Source: Larix kaempferi (Eukaryota; Streptophyta; Pinopsida; Pinales; Pinaceae). Taken from it: a DNA stretch of 64,000 nt. The notes beneath the pieces are model-generated. The model did not search any database. It was not told the DNA's origin and saw nothing but the letters and a program-made list of their open reading frames with translations. The stretch is from NCBI GenBank assembly GCA_027924585.1, contig BSBM01000372.1, positions 6,803,001-6,867,000 on the forward strand. Reading direction: 5' to 3'. Shown in pieces: positions 22,192 through 35,697 of this stretch (position 1 is its first letter; the number at the start of each line of letters is the position of its first letter). A program made the position numbers and the translations under genes.

Positions 22192-25012
22192 TGCAATGTA
22201 TCCCAGGGCTATCAGAGTGTCTAAGGGACATATAATTATCTCTATGAGGATAATTACTTAATTTTTAGTGCATCAGATAAACTGCAAACATTTAATTTCT
22301 ATTTTTCCAAAATTAATTGCAACACAAAATCCAATAATTAACAATAATTTAATATAAATTCATTAACACATCTAACATTTGATCTAAGGTCTAGGAAGGA
22401 TTCTTAACATCATATAACATCATAAAAAATTCAATCCAAGCCATATCATAGATGATAACCACTTCTAAAGGCTAATTATTCTTAATCACAATTAACTAGT
22501 AATTAAGGTGTTAATTACGACACTTAATGACACATAGTGCGCAAATGACAACAATTATCACAAATCCAATTGTTTAACAAATAACCATATATTATCAATT
22601 CCAATGTATTAATAACATCTAATTACATGTAAATACGTCCTAATTACCAAAATTACAATAATTAATCATGGTAATTACGAAAGAGAGTTTGCAAGACTAG
22701 TTAACTAGTTTTCCAATATAAGCAACTACTCTTGCACAAAATCAACTTGTAACCATGCCATTAAAACCAAAATAAATCCTACATCCATTAAAAACATATT
22801 TAAACGTGCACCTACATCCAATTAAAGTTTTATTTTCAGATCATTCCAATTGCAATACATAAGGTGATATTTTCCATCAATTCCAATGAAACTAGTTAAC
22901 ATTCACCACAAGGAATTGAGTCTAATAACTGAGAAAAAATGAAATGCATACATAAGTAAATGATCACACCTGATAATTAGACACCTACAACACAATAACA
23001 TGTTATAAATAGATCACATGGCTTTAGCATTCCATTTTTATGAAAATGAAGATTTCAATCCACAACTAGTTATCATTTTTCACCACAAAGTACCTAGTTC
23101 AATTTCACTTTCCAAATTCCAAATAAAGAGAAATATATGAATATTGTAAATCATGGAAATATTATAAGGGTTCACCTACATTCATATTACTATATATTTA
23201 TTCCCATATACAATCCATTAAATAATTCACAAAACTAGCTAATTCTACTCATCCGAATTTACTAATAATTCTAGTAATCGCTAGAATAATTAAATCCACA
23301 AATCATAGAATCATTGAAATTCCATTCCAAATCTAAATAACATGTTTTATCAGTCATAACATACGTATATCTCACTTCAAAATTTATTCAAACACTTTAT
23401 ATGCAAAGTCACAAATCTACTCAAAACAATTCCATTGAAGGAGCTAGAAATTGGAAATTGATCTAGAATTTCGGTAGACATTTCCCAAACACTATCAAGA
23501 ATATTTAACCTCAAATTATCACACAAATTTAAAGTGTATTTATCATACATAAGCATAAAATTAACACTAAGGAATTTTTACAAACACTTCATGTGCCAAG
23601 TCTCCAAACTCTGGAAAACAATCCAATCAAAGAACTAGTTTTCGAATAAACGGTAGAAGCATCGAAGAGAAGTGTCTTAAACCATTCCAAGGATATTGTA
23701 CCATAAAAATAAATATTATAAAATGAATAGGGGCAGAAATATCAGTTCTGCATCAGAGGTTCCAAATAATCATTTCCTCAAAAAAATTGTGCCCAAAATC
23801 CCAAAAACTAGTTTCCAATTCCTTCACAAAATTTACTTGCATAAATAGGTTGAATTCCATGAGAAATTTCTTCCAAAAATAGTTCATACTTTATATCAAA
23901 ATTTCATGTGAATCCATAAATAAATCATATCAGAGCCAAATAAATTAACTAAACATGAGATAAATCACTTATCTTTTCCAAATACGCAATCGGAATCGAC
24001 CGTGCCACATTCCACCCAGTTGTAGACACATGAAAGAAAAAAATCACTTTCTAATGGTCACCCCCGATCTGAAACCATGATGCCACAAGAAAGAGCGCAC
24101 TCAACCACAAATTCTCTCAAGAAATCAGTCCAACCACAATCCAATGGAAAGTAACACTTCCAATCCAAGGAAATTCCAATGGCTCTAGGACAACCTCAAA
24201 TCTAAGGCAGTAGAAATCACTTGTATTTCTAAACCGAGATCTCCAGAGGCAATACACACCTCAAATCCAATGGCAGTGGGCCTCATCCCTACTACCAATC
24301 CAGGATCTCCAGAGGCAATTCCAGGACATACACCAGTGGCTCCAGATAAACTCAATTTGGGCATAGGCTCCATGAGGGTGTAATGACTAGCAAGGATCTC
24401 ATACCAAGAGCAGCAAAATCGAACCACAAGTGACAAACATAAGCAAAAGAGAAAAAGCATGAACCAACACACAAGTGTGACTCACCAACACAAGCAAATA
24501 AAATTCCTTCATGAGAAATTCAAATTGGGAAAGAGAGGGACACAAACATGAGAGTTATGTCATTCCCAAAATAGTAAAATAGAGTTACACATTAGGTAGC
24601 TACACCAAGAGACACACTAATCCAACTCATGAGGGTGCACTAGGTGATAGAGGGACTCCAATCCTCAAATAAAAAATTAATCTCAGGGTAAATAAAACCG
24701 AGTGATATAACACATCAGGGTGCATAACCAAGAGGGTCCATCAAGTACATAATAAGGGTGTACAACATCAAAATAGGCTTAACACACATATGTAAACACT
24801 TTCCAAAACCCCTTGCTTGTAACGTCATGGTTCCTCATACTCTCTTTCGTGGCATCAGTCGTATGGTTGTTTTTATTTTATTAATTATTTTATAAGTTCA
24901 ACATAATAAAAATAATAATAATGTGCAAACCGTAGTCCAGGAACATTGTGCCACTATGTCCAACATAACAACAATAATAACATGTCCAGGGGCTAAATCA
25001 GAGGGTATTATA
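22192..25012 (-). mobile_element. 3' LTR of element E (2,821 bp)
   Basis: The minus-strand start TATAATACCCTC at 25012 lies against the polypurine tract. The other end is TACATTGCA at 22192. It matches 32791-35697 over its whole length and 30113-31868 over its left 1.75 kb. It contains no gene; the ORF at 24185-24472 has no recognised homology and lies in a region with local repeats. Confidence 0.85.
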
Positions 25013-25025
25013 GCCCTCCCCGCTT
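25013..25025 (-). other. Polypurine tract of element E
   Basis: On the minus strand AAGCGGGGAGGGC immediately precedes the LTR. Confidence 0.8.
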
Positions 25026-25089
25026 AAACCATGCATCGTCCTCGATGCATACACATGCATCATCCTCGATGCATACACATGCATGTCAC

Positions 25090-26648
25090 TAAATCTCAAA
25101 ACAGATGAGGGTATGCCTCCCTCATGACATCTTCCAATTCCCATGTCACATCCTTAGGAGTATAGTGGCTCCATTGAACCTTAACTTGAAGGATTTCTCT
25201 ATTCCTGAGCAACTTGGACTTCTTTCCTATAATGGAAACAGGCTCTACTGGAAAGTCTCCTTCCAGCTCCACCTAGTCATATCAAATATATATACAAAAC
25301 ATAATCAACATCATGTATACCTGTCGACATGAAATCATATATATACCAACATGCTAACAAGGATCATATGTCAGTTTCAAAATAATCTAAGCAACAATAT
25401 ATCATATCATATGCATCATCATCTAATGTAAAACAAAAGCATCTACTCTACAATTTACAGGTGTCATATTCTAGTCAATTATATGCCTAGGATCATGCAC
25501 ATACTTTTTCAACGAAGAGACATGAAACACATTATTCACTTTTATGCTAGGAGGCAAAGCTAGTTCATAAGCAACTGGTCATATCTTTTCCAAAATCTCA
25601 AAGGGACCGCAATATCTAGCTGCAAGTTTAGAACAATTCCCCAAGTTTAAAGTACTTTTTTTTTGTTTCACTTTCAAAAACAAATGATCCCCAACCTGAA
25701 AGTGCCTGTCAATCCTATTCTGATATGCATAAATTTTCTATCTATCTTATGTTGTTTTAAAATTCTATTTAATCCTGACCATCTGATCTTCCATTTCCTT
25801 TAATAATTTTGGCCTAATGTTAACTCCGTCTGTCGAATTGTCCCAACTAATAGGTGTGTTCCATTTTATTCCATACATTGCTCAAAAGGACTTACATTCA
25901 AATAAGAGTGATAACCATTGTTATAAGAAAATTCCACAAGATGCAAATAATTTTCCCATTTAGTAGGTTGATCCATTACATGCATTCTTAACATGTCTTC
26001 AATAACATGATTAACCCTTTCTATCTGTCCTTCTGTCTAAGGATGATGTGAAGTACTCATATTCAAATATTTTCTAAAACCTTTAAACAAACCTTTCCAA
26101 AAATGACCTGTGAATTTTGAATCCCTATCTAACACAATTGCTTTCGGAATACCATGCAATCTAGCTACTTCTTTCATATAAATATCTTATATTTCAGTTG
26201 CTTTATGTGTAGTCTTAACTAGTATAAAGTGAGATGCTTTACTTAATTTTTCTACCACTACCATAATATCATCATGTTGTGACCTTGTCTTAGGTAATTT
26301 TGTGATAAAATCCATACTAACTACATCCCATTTCCATTCTGGTATCTGTAAAGATTGTAACAAACCTGCAAGGTGTCTATGTTCAAATTTTACTTTCTGA
26401 CATTCTAAGCATCTAGCTATATAATATGCAATTTCATTTTTCATTCCTGGCCAGTAATAATCCTTCTTAACTGCCGCTACTATATTTTGATAACCATAGT
26501 GACCTGCATATGGTACATGATGGATTTCTTTTAAAACCAATTTATTTACATTTTCTAAGTTAGGAATGTAGACCTTGTTCTTATACTTAAGTATTCCATC
26601 TTCCAGATTATAGTGTTCAAACTTATGTGATGCTCCATGTTGTTGCAA
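25090..26648 (-). pseudogene. Integrase and chromodomain of chromovirus E
   Basis: From 26648 leftward: a zinc-binding domain (EIHHVPYAGH, CLECQK), the core with SMDFITKLP, then LDRDSKF with the second Asp near 26130, and GQIERVNHVIEDMLRMHV with the Glu near 26020. Further left come LVEFSYNNGYHS and a chromodomain, LLRNREILQVKVQW, YTPKDVTWE and MREAYP (about 25210-25100). Stops interrupt the frame left of 26187. The three catalytic residues seem preserved, unlike in element D. The chromodomain is close to that of D, so both belong to the same broad chromovirus group. Confidence 0.88.
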
Positions 26649-26673
26649 ACCTGATTTTACTTGTTGAAAGAAT

Positions 26674-28156
26674 TCATTTGTACTGTGCCTCTTTTATTCT
26701 ATCATTTAAATCTAAAGTGCTAGTACTGATCGCGACATGCATCACATGCATTTTCCTATTGAGTGCACCTACCACTTTATTTTCTTTTCCTTTTATATGT
26801 TTAATGTCAAAACCATATTCACATAGTAGTTCCATCCATATTCTTTTTCTTGCATTTAGATTAGGTTGTTCGAACATGTATTTTAGTCCATGGTGATCAG
26901 TTCTTAATTCAATTTTCTTTCCCATTAAGTAGTGTCTCCATATCTGTAAAGCATGTACTATCGCTACTAATTCCAAGTCATGTGTAGTATAATTTTGTTC
27001 ATGTTCCTTTAACTTTCTAGACTCATAAAAAATAACCTATCTATTCTAAGTTAACACACCACCTATACCCTGCTGACATGCATCTATACATACCACAAAA
27101 GTTTCATTTGGATTCACAATTTTCAAAACTAGTGCACTAGTAAGCATCTCTTTAAGCTTCTAAAAGCTTGTTTCACATTTATATGTCTAATCAAAATTTA
27201 TACCTTTCTTTTGTAAAGAAGTTATCGGATGTGTAATCTTTGAAAGTCCTTCTATAAACCTGTGATAGTAACGTGTTAATCCCATAAACTATCTAACGTC
27301 TGACACATTCTTAGGTGTTGGCCAATTCATAATCGCTTATATATTTTTGAGGTCAACTGAGATTCCTTCTTCTGATACAATGTGTCCTAAGTAGTGAATC
27401 TTGTTATGATAAACAAAGCACTTACTTAACGTAGCATAAAGTTGATTCTCTCTGAGTACCCGCATTACTAGTCTCAAGTGTTCTTCATGTTCTTTCTTTG
27501 TCTTAGAGTAAACTAGTATGCCATCCAAGAAAAAAATCACAAACTTGTCCAAATATTTTCAAAAAATCCCATTCATCAAGAACATAAAGGTAGTTGGTGC
27601 ATTCATCAAACCAAATGGAACAACTTTAAACTCGTAGTGACCATATCTTGTTCTAAAAGCTATCTTACTAATGTCCTCTTACTTAATTTTGACTCGATGA
27701 TAACACGACTTGAGATCTATCTTCGAAAACACTGTGGAACCCTTTAACCAATCAAATAAGTCATCAATTCTCGGTAAAGGATACTTGTTCTTGATATTTT
27801 CTTTATTTAACTGCTTCTAATCTATGCAAAATCTCAAGGTACCATCTTTCTTTCTTACAAACAAAACCGGTGCTCCCCAAGGTGATACACTAGGTATGAT
27901 ATAATCCTTCTTTAACCTCTAACTGCATCTGTAACTCTTTCATTTCAGGTATACTCATCTTATAAGGGACTTTAGATGAAGAAACTATACCGGGCACTAG
28001 ATCAATAGTAAAGTCTATATCTCTTCTAGGAGGCATTCTGGGTATCTCTTGAAATACATCTACAAATTCATGTAATACTGGGTAGTCCTGTAACTGAGGT
28101 TCCTTTTCCTTAGATTCTTCTATGTGATCTTCATAAATCTGACACCCTTTTCTCAA
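26674..28156 (-). pseudogene. Reverse transcriptase and RNase H of chromovirus E
   Basis: The linker DIDFTIDLVPG (about 28020) leads into the RT. The conserved palm box reads FLDGILVYSK instead of FLDDILVYSK. The Gly codon is at 27520-27522, a single A-to-G change in the catalytic Asp-Asp pair. HYLGHIVSEEGI follows. RNase H (26976-26674) shows ELVAIVHALQIWRHYL, RTDHHGLKY and KGKENKV. Frames are broken between 27552 and 27890, and between 26976 and 27337. The copy is dead by both the active-site change and the stops. Confidence 0.9.
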
Positions 28157-28263
28157 ACAATCTTTAACTGTAGGGCTGTAACTTGTCTTAAAGATATTGG
28201 TCTATGTATTCCTTTAACTGATACTATGTTTCCTTCCTCATCTAGACATGTGTTAGTCTTATT

Positions 28264-29716
28264 TTAACAATCCAATATATTTCGGTGTGTATTCAACCAT
28301 TCCATACCAATCAAAACATCATAAGAGCCTAAGGGGATAACATTCAAATCTGGTAAAGTCTTTAAACCATTCATTTCCAAAGGACACTGTCTTATTATTT
28401 CCAGGACTTTTCTTTTAGTTCCAATTGCTAACTGCACAAGGCCTACTACCTCAAGGTTACTTTTCTTAAGAGAACAATTCAAAAATACACTAGGTGCAAC
28501 ATAACTATTACTATCTCCTAAATCAATTAAAATAAACATAGTTCTATTACCAATCTTACCTACCACTTCTATCATGTGAGACTTATGATATTCCTTCCTA
28601 CCTTCCAAAGCTACATAAATCCTCCGAGTCTTACCAACATCACCTACTATTGCTTCTTTAATGTTGTGAATGTTGTCTTCTTTCTTATGTGGACAATCCC
28701 TTGCATAGTGATTCTCATTACAATTCCAACATCTAATAGGAGGTCTCTTATCTGAATCTAGCTGCTTATGAAAATTACCATTTCTGTTGACAGGAGGCTT
28801 GGTTCCCTTCTTTCTTTGGTATTGTATAGAACTCTTCTTATATTTCAAGTTCTTATGTTCCGTATTCTTATGCAACTTATACAAATTTTTTCCTTCCATA
28901 TTACTTCTTTAAGGGTGTTGGGCATATCATATTGAATCTTATCGTTGTAAAAAGTTGGAAGTCCACTTAGAAATATTTGAATATTAACTTTCTCATCTTC
29001 TATATAGTCTTCATAAGTTAACAGTTCAAGAAATCTCTTCTCATATGCATCCATAGTTAAATTTTCCAGCTTAAGTTCAAATAATTATTCCATCTTATTA
29101 TCATAGTATTTCTCTGAAAGGTATTCTTGTTGAAAATACTTTTTAAACTTTTTCCAAGTGATATTTTCTTCATCAATATATTTTAGTTTAACCAAATGTT
29201 CCCACCAAAGAGAGGCTCTTCCCTATAAATGATAGATAGATATTCTTGCTTCCATGTTTGATGAATAATTATGCAATTGGAAAAAAATTTGGAGCCCTAC
29301 TAACCATGTTTTTTCTTCTTCACCTTGTTTAACTTCACCATCAGAGGTTGGAGGTTTAATCTTTCTTAACTATCCCATCAACTGATCATGTTCATGTACC
29401 TTCTCCTTCTACTATTATGGTCATATGAAAATATGTTTGGACTAATCTCAATACTTCTAGCTCTTTTTCTCAAGGGAGGTGTACGGTAACTGTTTGGTGG
29501 AAAGTCCATCCTAGAGTAAGTTTTCAGGATTTTCATTTCTTCCTTGTATTGGGTAGTCTTCAATGATATTATTTCTTTCATGATATATTCTTGAAGGTGA
29601 GTGATCCTTTCATTACATTTCTTAACCGAGTCTTCCAAGACAAGGGATGAACTACTCCTCCTCCTTCCTACATACTCCTCTCCGGGGCCATAAGGGGTTA
29701 TTTGTTTATCTTCCAT
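28264..29716 (-). pseudogene. Gag and protease of chromovirus E
   Basis: An ATG at 29716 starts MEDKQITPYGPGEEYVG with an Arg/Ser-rich stretch and a likely coiled-coil (29716-29378). Gag capsid-like sequence (FLELLTYEDYIEDEKV) is in 29054-28845. A zinc knuckle CWNCNENHYARDCPH lies near 28720. The protease region has FILIDLGDSNSYV near 28520, where the normal D-T/S-G reads DLG. GMEWLNTHRNILDC ends the frame at 28264. Several stops and shifts separate these parts. Confidence 0.85.
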
Positions 29717-30098
29717 CCTATACTATTTTTCTTTGTGGGGTCTTCTTGGGTTAAATTATTTACTGTGAGATGCAACGTGTTCATTCGATGTTTTGTTAAC
29801 ATTCCATTATCAAATTTATTTATTTTCTCAAATAATCATTAATTTTCTAGTTAAGAAGAAACAAAGCATACTATACTAGTCTTCAATTTTTGAAATAAAT
29901 AACTAAGCAAAATGCATAAAAGGATATAATTATTTTCAAACATATTCTAAATATTCAAAATAAAATGCAATTTTTCATCTTTCACAAAGATAGCAGCACT
30001 TTCATAATTAACTTTCATATAGGCAACATTTGACTTTTGTTCAAGTAAGCAAATTTAAAGCAACCAATAGGCCCAACAGCCGCAATGTTGCAACCACT

Positions 30099-30110
30099 GC
30101 TCTCATACCA
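30099..30110 (-). other. Primer binding site of element E
   Basis: On the minus strand TGGTATGAGAGC lies two bases after the LTR end TACATTATA (at 30113). It differs by one base from TGGTATCAGAGC. Confidence 0.82.
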
Positions 30111-30112
30111 CC

Positions 30113-31868
30113 TATAATGTACTCGGAGATTTCAGAGTGTCTAAGAGACATATAATTAGCTATGTGAGGCTAATTACTTGATTTTTAGTGCAGCAGGTAA
30201 ACCATAAACATTTAATTTCTATTTTTCCAAAATTAATTACGCCACAAAATCCAATAATTAGCAATAATTTAATATAAATTCATTAACACATCCAACATAT
30301 CATCCAAGGGATGGGAAGGATTCTTAAAATAATATAACATCATCAAAACTTCAATCCAATCCATATCAGAGATGATAACCACTTCTAAAGGCTAATTATT
30401 CTTAATTACAGTTAACTAGTAATTAAGGTGTTAATTACAACACTTAATGACACTTAGTGTGCAAATGACGAGACTTATGAAAAATACAATTGTTTAAAAA
30501 ATAACCATATATTATCAATCCCAATGGATTAATAACATCTAATTACATGTAAATAAGGCCTAATTACCAAACTTACAATAATTAATCATGGTAATTACGA
30601 AAGAGAGTCCACAAGACTAGTTAACTAGTTTTCCAATATAAGCATCTAGTCTTGCACAAAATCAACTTGTAACCATGCCATTAAACCCAAAATAAATGCT
30701 ACATCCATTAAAAAAATATTTAAGCATTCACCTACATCCAATTAAATTTTTATCTGCAGATCATTCCAGTTGCACATAAGGTGATCTTTTCCATCAATTC
30801 AAACGAAACCTAGTTAACATTCACCGCAAGGAATTGAGTCTAAATAACTAAACCAAAATGAAATTAATCCATAAATAAAGGATCACACCTAATAAGTAGA
30901 CACCTACAACACAATAACATGTTATAAATAGAGCACATGGATGTAACATTCCATTTTTATGAAAACAGAGATTTCAATCCACAACTAGTTATCAATTTTC
31001 ACCGCAATGTACCTAGTTTCCAATTTAACTTTCCAAATGCCAAATGAATAGAAATATATGAATATTGTAGCTTGTGCAAATAATAGCATGGTTCACCTAC
31101 ATTCATATAGTTGTATCTTTCCTCCCATATACAGTCCATTAAATAATTCACAAAACTAGTTAATTCTACTCATCTGAACTGACTAGTAATTCCAGGAATC
31201 GCTAGAATAATAAAATTCGCAGCTCATAGAATCATTCAAATTCCATTCCAATTATAAATAATTTTTTTTATAATTCATAACACAGGTATATCTCATTAGA
31301 AAATTTCTTCAAATGCTTCATATGCAAATTCACAAATCTACTCAAAACAATTCCATCGGAGCTAGAAATTGAAAATCGATCTAGAATTTTGGTAGAAATT
31401 TCCCAAACACTATCAAGAAAATTTACCCTCATATTATAACACACATTTCAAGTCTATTTATCAGACATAAGCATAAAAATAACACTCTTTACAAACACTT
31501 CATGTGCCAAGTCTCCAAACTATGCAAAACAGTCAATCAAAGAAATAGTTTTCGAATAAAAGGTAGAAGCATCAAAGAGAAGTGTCTTAAACCATTCCGA
31601 GGATACTGTACCATAAAAAATAAAATTATATAATGAATAGGGAAGAAATATCAGTTCTATAGCATAGGTTCCAAATAATCATTTCCTCAAATAATTTTTG
31701 CACAAATTCCCAAAAACTAGTTTCTAATTCCTTTACAAAATTTAATTGAATAAATAGATTGAATTCCATGATAAATTTCTTCGACAAATAGCTCATACAT
31801 TTCATCTGCATCCATAAATAAATCAAATCATAGCCAAATAAATTAAATAAACATGAGATAAATCACTT
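30113..31868 (-). mobile_element. Partial LTR of element E (inner part of the 5' LTR)
   Basis: It matches the left 1.75 kb of 22192-25012. Homology stops after ATAAATCACTT at 31868, where the other two copies continue into TTTTCCAAATACGCAA. Confidence 0.85.
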
Positions 31869-32790
31869 TTAGAGGAAGGCCGAAGAAGAGATATTTACAT
31901 TTTTAAAATTAATATAAAATATTTGATGGTTGTAGAGGAGGAAGGACGAAGAAGAGATGAGGGGCTATGAATCCAAAAGAGGAGAAGTGATAGTGGGATA
32001 AGGGAAAATGACCTCGGTGTGATAAGCTTATCTCCCTATCCTTTTCCTTAACCATTTAACCAACAGTCCTAAACCATGATTGGGGGTCATGTTTTTACAA
32101 AGCCATGATAATTATCTTAAGAAAGGATCAAGAGGGGTAAGATAAAAAATGGAGAGTTATGATGATTAGGGTGGTTGTTATTATGGATTACCATTATGCA
32201 TATGGACAAGATGCTAAGAGATCGTGTGCCTTCTATTGTTTTTACATGTCTTCCTCCTAAGTATTATACTTTGTGAATTGTCCATGCCATTGACCGTGGG
32301 AGTATGGTGCCAGGGTAGCATACCATTAGGAACCTAGACTGCAATATGTTACCTGGAGTCCCACTTCAAATATTTCTTGTCTGTCCCATATTGGAGCACT
32401 TAAAGGGGAATGGGATGCTTCCCGAGGGACTGTTGGCTCAGAGAAGGGGGGACATTCTTGGAATTGTGTATGTTGATGAGGAATGTGACAGTTATGGAGG
32501 GGGTTTCCTGAACTAGAGGGATGCATGCCATATTTAGCTATGTGGAGGTTTTTGGAAAGAGATTCTCCCTTGTTTTATGATAACCCCAACTCAAGGGTAG
32601 CTTGTCAAAGTGAGATATGGATTGACATAGCCTATGGTTGGAAGGAACATCCTTCACCTATAGCCAATTGGAGTATATTCAATAAATAAGTTCCTTACTA
32701 TGTGTGAAATGCCATGGATAAGTCTCTTTTTATAGATTGTTTGGTTTACTATCTGTGGTTATATAATTACATGGATTTGCCTACATGGTG
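31869..32790 (+). repeat. Second copy of the flank of element E (duplicate of about 21289-22191)
   Basis: From about 31891 it matches 21289-22191 at high identity, ending CTACATGGTG just before an E LTR in both places. The first 22 bases (AGAGGAAGGCCGAAGAAGAGAT) resemble an internal part of the same sequence (AGAGGAGGAAGGACGAAGA), a possible microhomology joint. Confidence 0.85.
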
Positions 32791-35697
32791 TTTAATGCAC
32801 CCTGAGGATATCATAGTGTCTAAGAGACATATACCATTAGCTCTCTGAGGACAATTACTTGATTTTTAGTGCATCGTATAAACCACAAACATTTAATTTC
32901 TATTTTTCCAAAATTAACTATGACACAAAATCCAATAATTAATAATAATTTAATATAATCTCATTAACAAATCCAGCATCTGATCTAAGGTCTGAGAAGC
33001 ATTCTTAACATCATATAACATCATCAAACCTTCAATCCAAGCCATATCAGAGATGATAACGACTTCTAAAGGCTAATTACTCTTAATTATAGTTGACTAG
33101 TAATTAAGGTGTTAATTATGACACTTAATGACACTTAGTGCACAAATGATGACACACAAAACCAATTGTTTAAAAAATAAGCGTCGATTATCAATCCCAA
33201 TGGCTCAATAACATCTAATTACATGTAAATAAGTCCTAATTACCAAAATTACAATGATTAATCATGGTAATTACGAAAGAGAGTCCACAAGACTAGTTAA
33301 CTAATTTTCCAATATAAGCAGCTAGTCTTGCACAAAATCAACTTGTAACAATGCCATTAAACCCAAAAGAAATACTGCAACCATTAAAGACATATTTAAG
33401 TGTGCACCTATAGCCAATTAAAGGTTTATTCTCAGATCATTCCAATTGCACATAAGGTGATATTTTCCATCCATTCCAATGAAACTAGTTAACATTCACT
33501 GCAAGGAATTGAGTCTAAATAACTGAACCAAAATGAAATGCATCAATAAGTAAATGATCACACCTGATAAGTAGCCACCTAAAAAAAAACATGTTAGAAA
33601 CATAGAACATGGCTTTAGAATTCCGTTTTTACAAAAACAGATATTTCAATCCACATCTAGTTATCAATTTTCACCACAAAGTACCTACTCTCCAATTTAA
33701 CTTTCCAAATTCCGAATAAAGAGAAATATACGAATATTGTAGCTCATGGAAAGTGTAGCAGGGGTCACCTACATTCATATGGATGTAGATTTATTCCCAT
33801 ATACAATAGACTATTAAATAATTCACAAAACTAGCTAATTCTACTCATCTGAATTGACTAGTACTTCTAGGAATCACTAGAATAATTAAATCCACGGCTC
33901 ATAGAATCATTCAAATGCAATTCCAACTCTAAATAACATTTTTTATCATTCATAACATAGGTATATATCATTTGAAAATTGCGTCAAACACTTCATATGC
34001 AAAGTCACAAATCTACTCAAAACAATTCCATTGAAGGAGCTAGAAATTGAAAATTGATCTAGAATTTTGATAGACATTTCCCAGACACTATCAGGAATAT
34101 TTACCGTCACATTCTCACACACATTTCAAGTGTATTGATCATACATAAGAATAAAAAGAACACTCATTCATTTTTACAAACACTTAATGTGCGAAGTTTC
34201 CAAACTATGCAAAACAATCCAATCGAAGAACTAGTTTTCGAATAAACAGTAGAAGCATCAAAGAGAAGTGTATTAAACTATTCTGAGGCTACTGTACCAT
34301 CAAAATACACATTATAGAATTAATAGGGGCATAAATATCTATTCTGCAGCAGAGGTTCCAAGGAATCATTTCCTCAAACAATTTGTTCCCAAAATCCCAA
34401 AAACTAGTTTCCAATTCCTTCACAAAATTTACTTTGCATAAATAGATTGAATTCCATGAGAAATTTATTCCACAAATAGCTCATACATTTTATCAAAAAT
34501 TTCATGTGAATCCATAAATAAATCATATCATAGCTAAATAAATTAAATAAACATGAGATAAAGCACTTGTCTTTTCCAAATACGCAACCGGAATCGACCA
34601 TGCCACGTTCCACCCAGCCGTAGATACATGCAAGCCAAAAATCACTATGAAATGGTCACCCCCGATCCAGAACCATGATGCCACAAGAAAGAGCGTACTC
34701 AACCACAGATTCTCTCAAGAAATCAGTCCAACCACAACCCAATGGAAAGTGTGGCCTCTACTTCCACTCCAGGGCAATTCCAGTGGGTCCATGACAACAG
34801 TCCAACCACAAGCCAATGGCAAGTAGCACTTCCAATCCAGGGAAATTCCAGTGGCTCTGGGACAACCTCAAATCCAAGGTAGTGGAACTCACCCCTACCT
34901 CTAAACCAAGATCTCCAGAGGAAATACACAATTCTGTCCAATCTCAAATCCAATGGTAGTGGACCTCACCCATGCTTCCAATCCAGGATCTCCATAGGAA
35001 ATTCCAAGACATACAGCAGTGAATCCATAGGAACTCAGCTTGGGCACAGGTTCCACAATGACGCAATGAATAACAAGGATCTCGTACCAAGAACAGCAAA
35101 ATTGAACCATAAGTGCCAAACACAAGCACAAGAGCAAAAGCATATTCCCAACACACAAATGTGACTCACCAACACAAGAAAATCGAATTCCTTCATGAGG
35201 AATTCGAATTGGGGGAGAGAGGGACATAAGCATGAGAGTTACATTTCTAGAATAGTAAACTAGAGTTACACATCAGGTAGCTACACCAAGAGACACACTA
35301 ATCCAACTCATAAGGATGCACTAGGTTATAGAGGGACTCCAATCCTCAAATAAAAAATTAATCTCAAGGTAAAAAAAACCAAGGAGTGACATAACACGTC
35401 AGGTTGCATAACCAAGAGGGTCCATCAAGTACATAAGAAGGGTGTACAACATCAACACAGGATTAACACACATACGTAAACGCTTTTCCACAACCCCTTG
35501 CTCGTAACGTCATGGTTTCTCATACTCTCTTTCGTGGCATCAGTCATCCGGTTGTTTTTATTTTATTGATTATTTTATAAGTTCAACATAATAAAAATAA
35601 TAATAATGTGAAAAGCATAGTCCAAGCACCTTGTGCCACTATGTCCAACATAACAACAACAATAACATGTCCATGGGCTAAACTAGAGGGTATTATA
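32791..35697 (-). mobile_element. Third, complete LTR of element E (2,907 bp)
   Basis: It runs from TTTAATGCACCC (32791) to GGGTATTATA (35697). It is longer than the left LTR, mainly through a local duplication of an AACCACAA.CCAATGG segment at about 34730-34850. There is no obvious 5-bp target duplication between 22187-22191 and 35698-35702. Confidence 0.85.

Larger units (their letters stand above)
22192..35697 (-). mobile_element. Ty3/gypsy chromovirus E with rearranged 5' LTR side
   Basis: Minus-strand order: LTR, primer site (30099-30110), gag, protease, reverse transcriptase, RNase H, integrase, chromodomain, polypurine tract (25013-25025), LTR (25012-22192). The LTR on the 5' side is not simple. 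A partial copy (30113-31868) is joined to about 0.9 kb that duplicates the flank left of E, followed by a complete third LTR (32791-35697). All coding parts carry stops. Confidence 0.88.

Noticed and set aside
25105-25332. Plus-strand 75-codon ORF
   Set aside because: It lies opposite the chromodomain of element E and is its antisense shadow.
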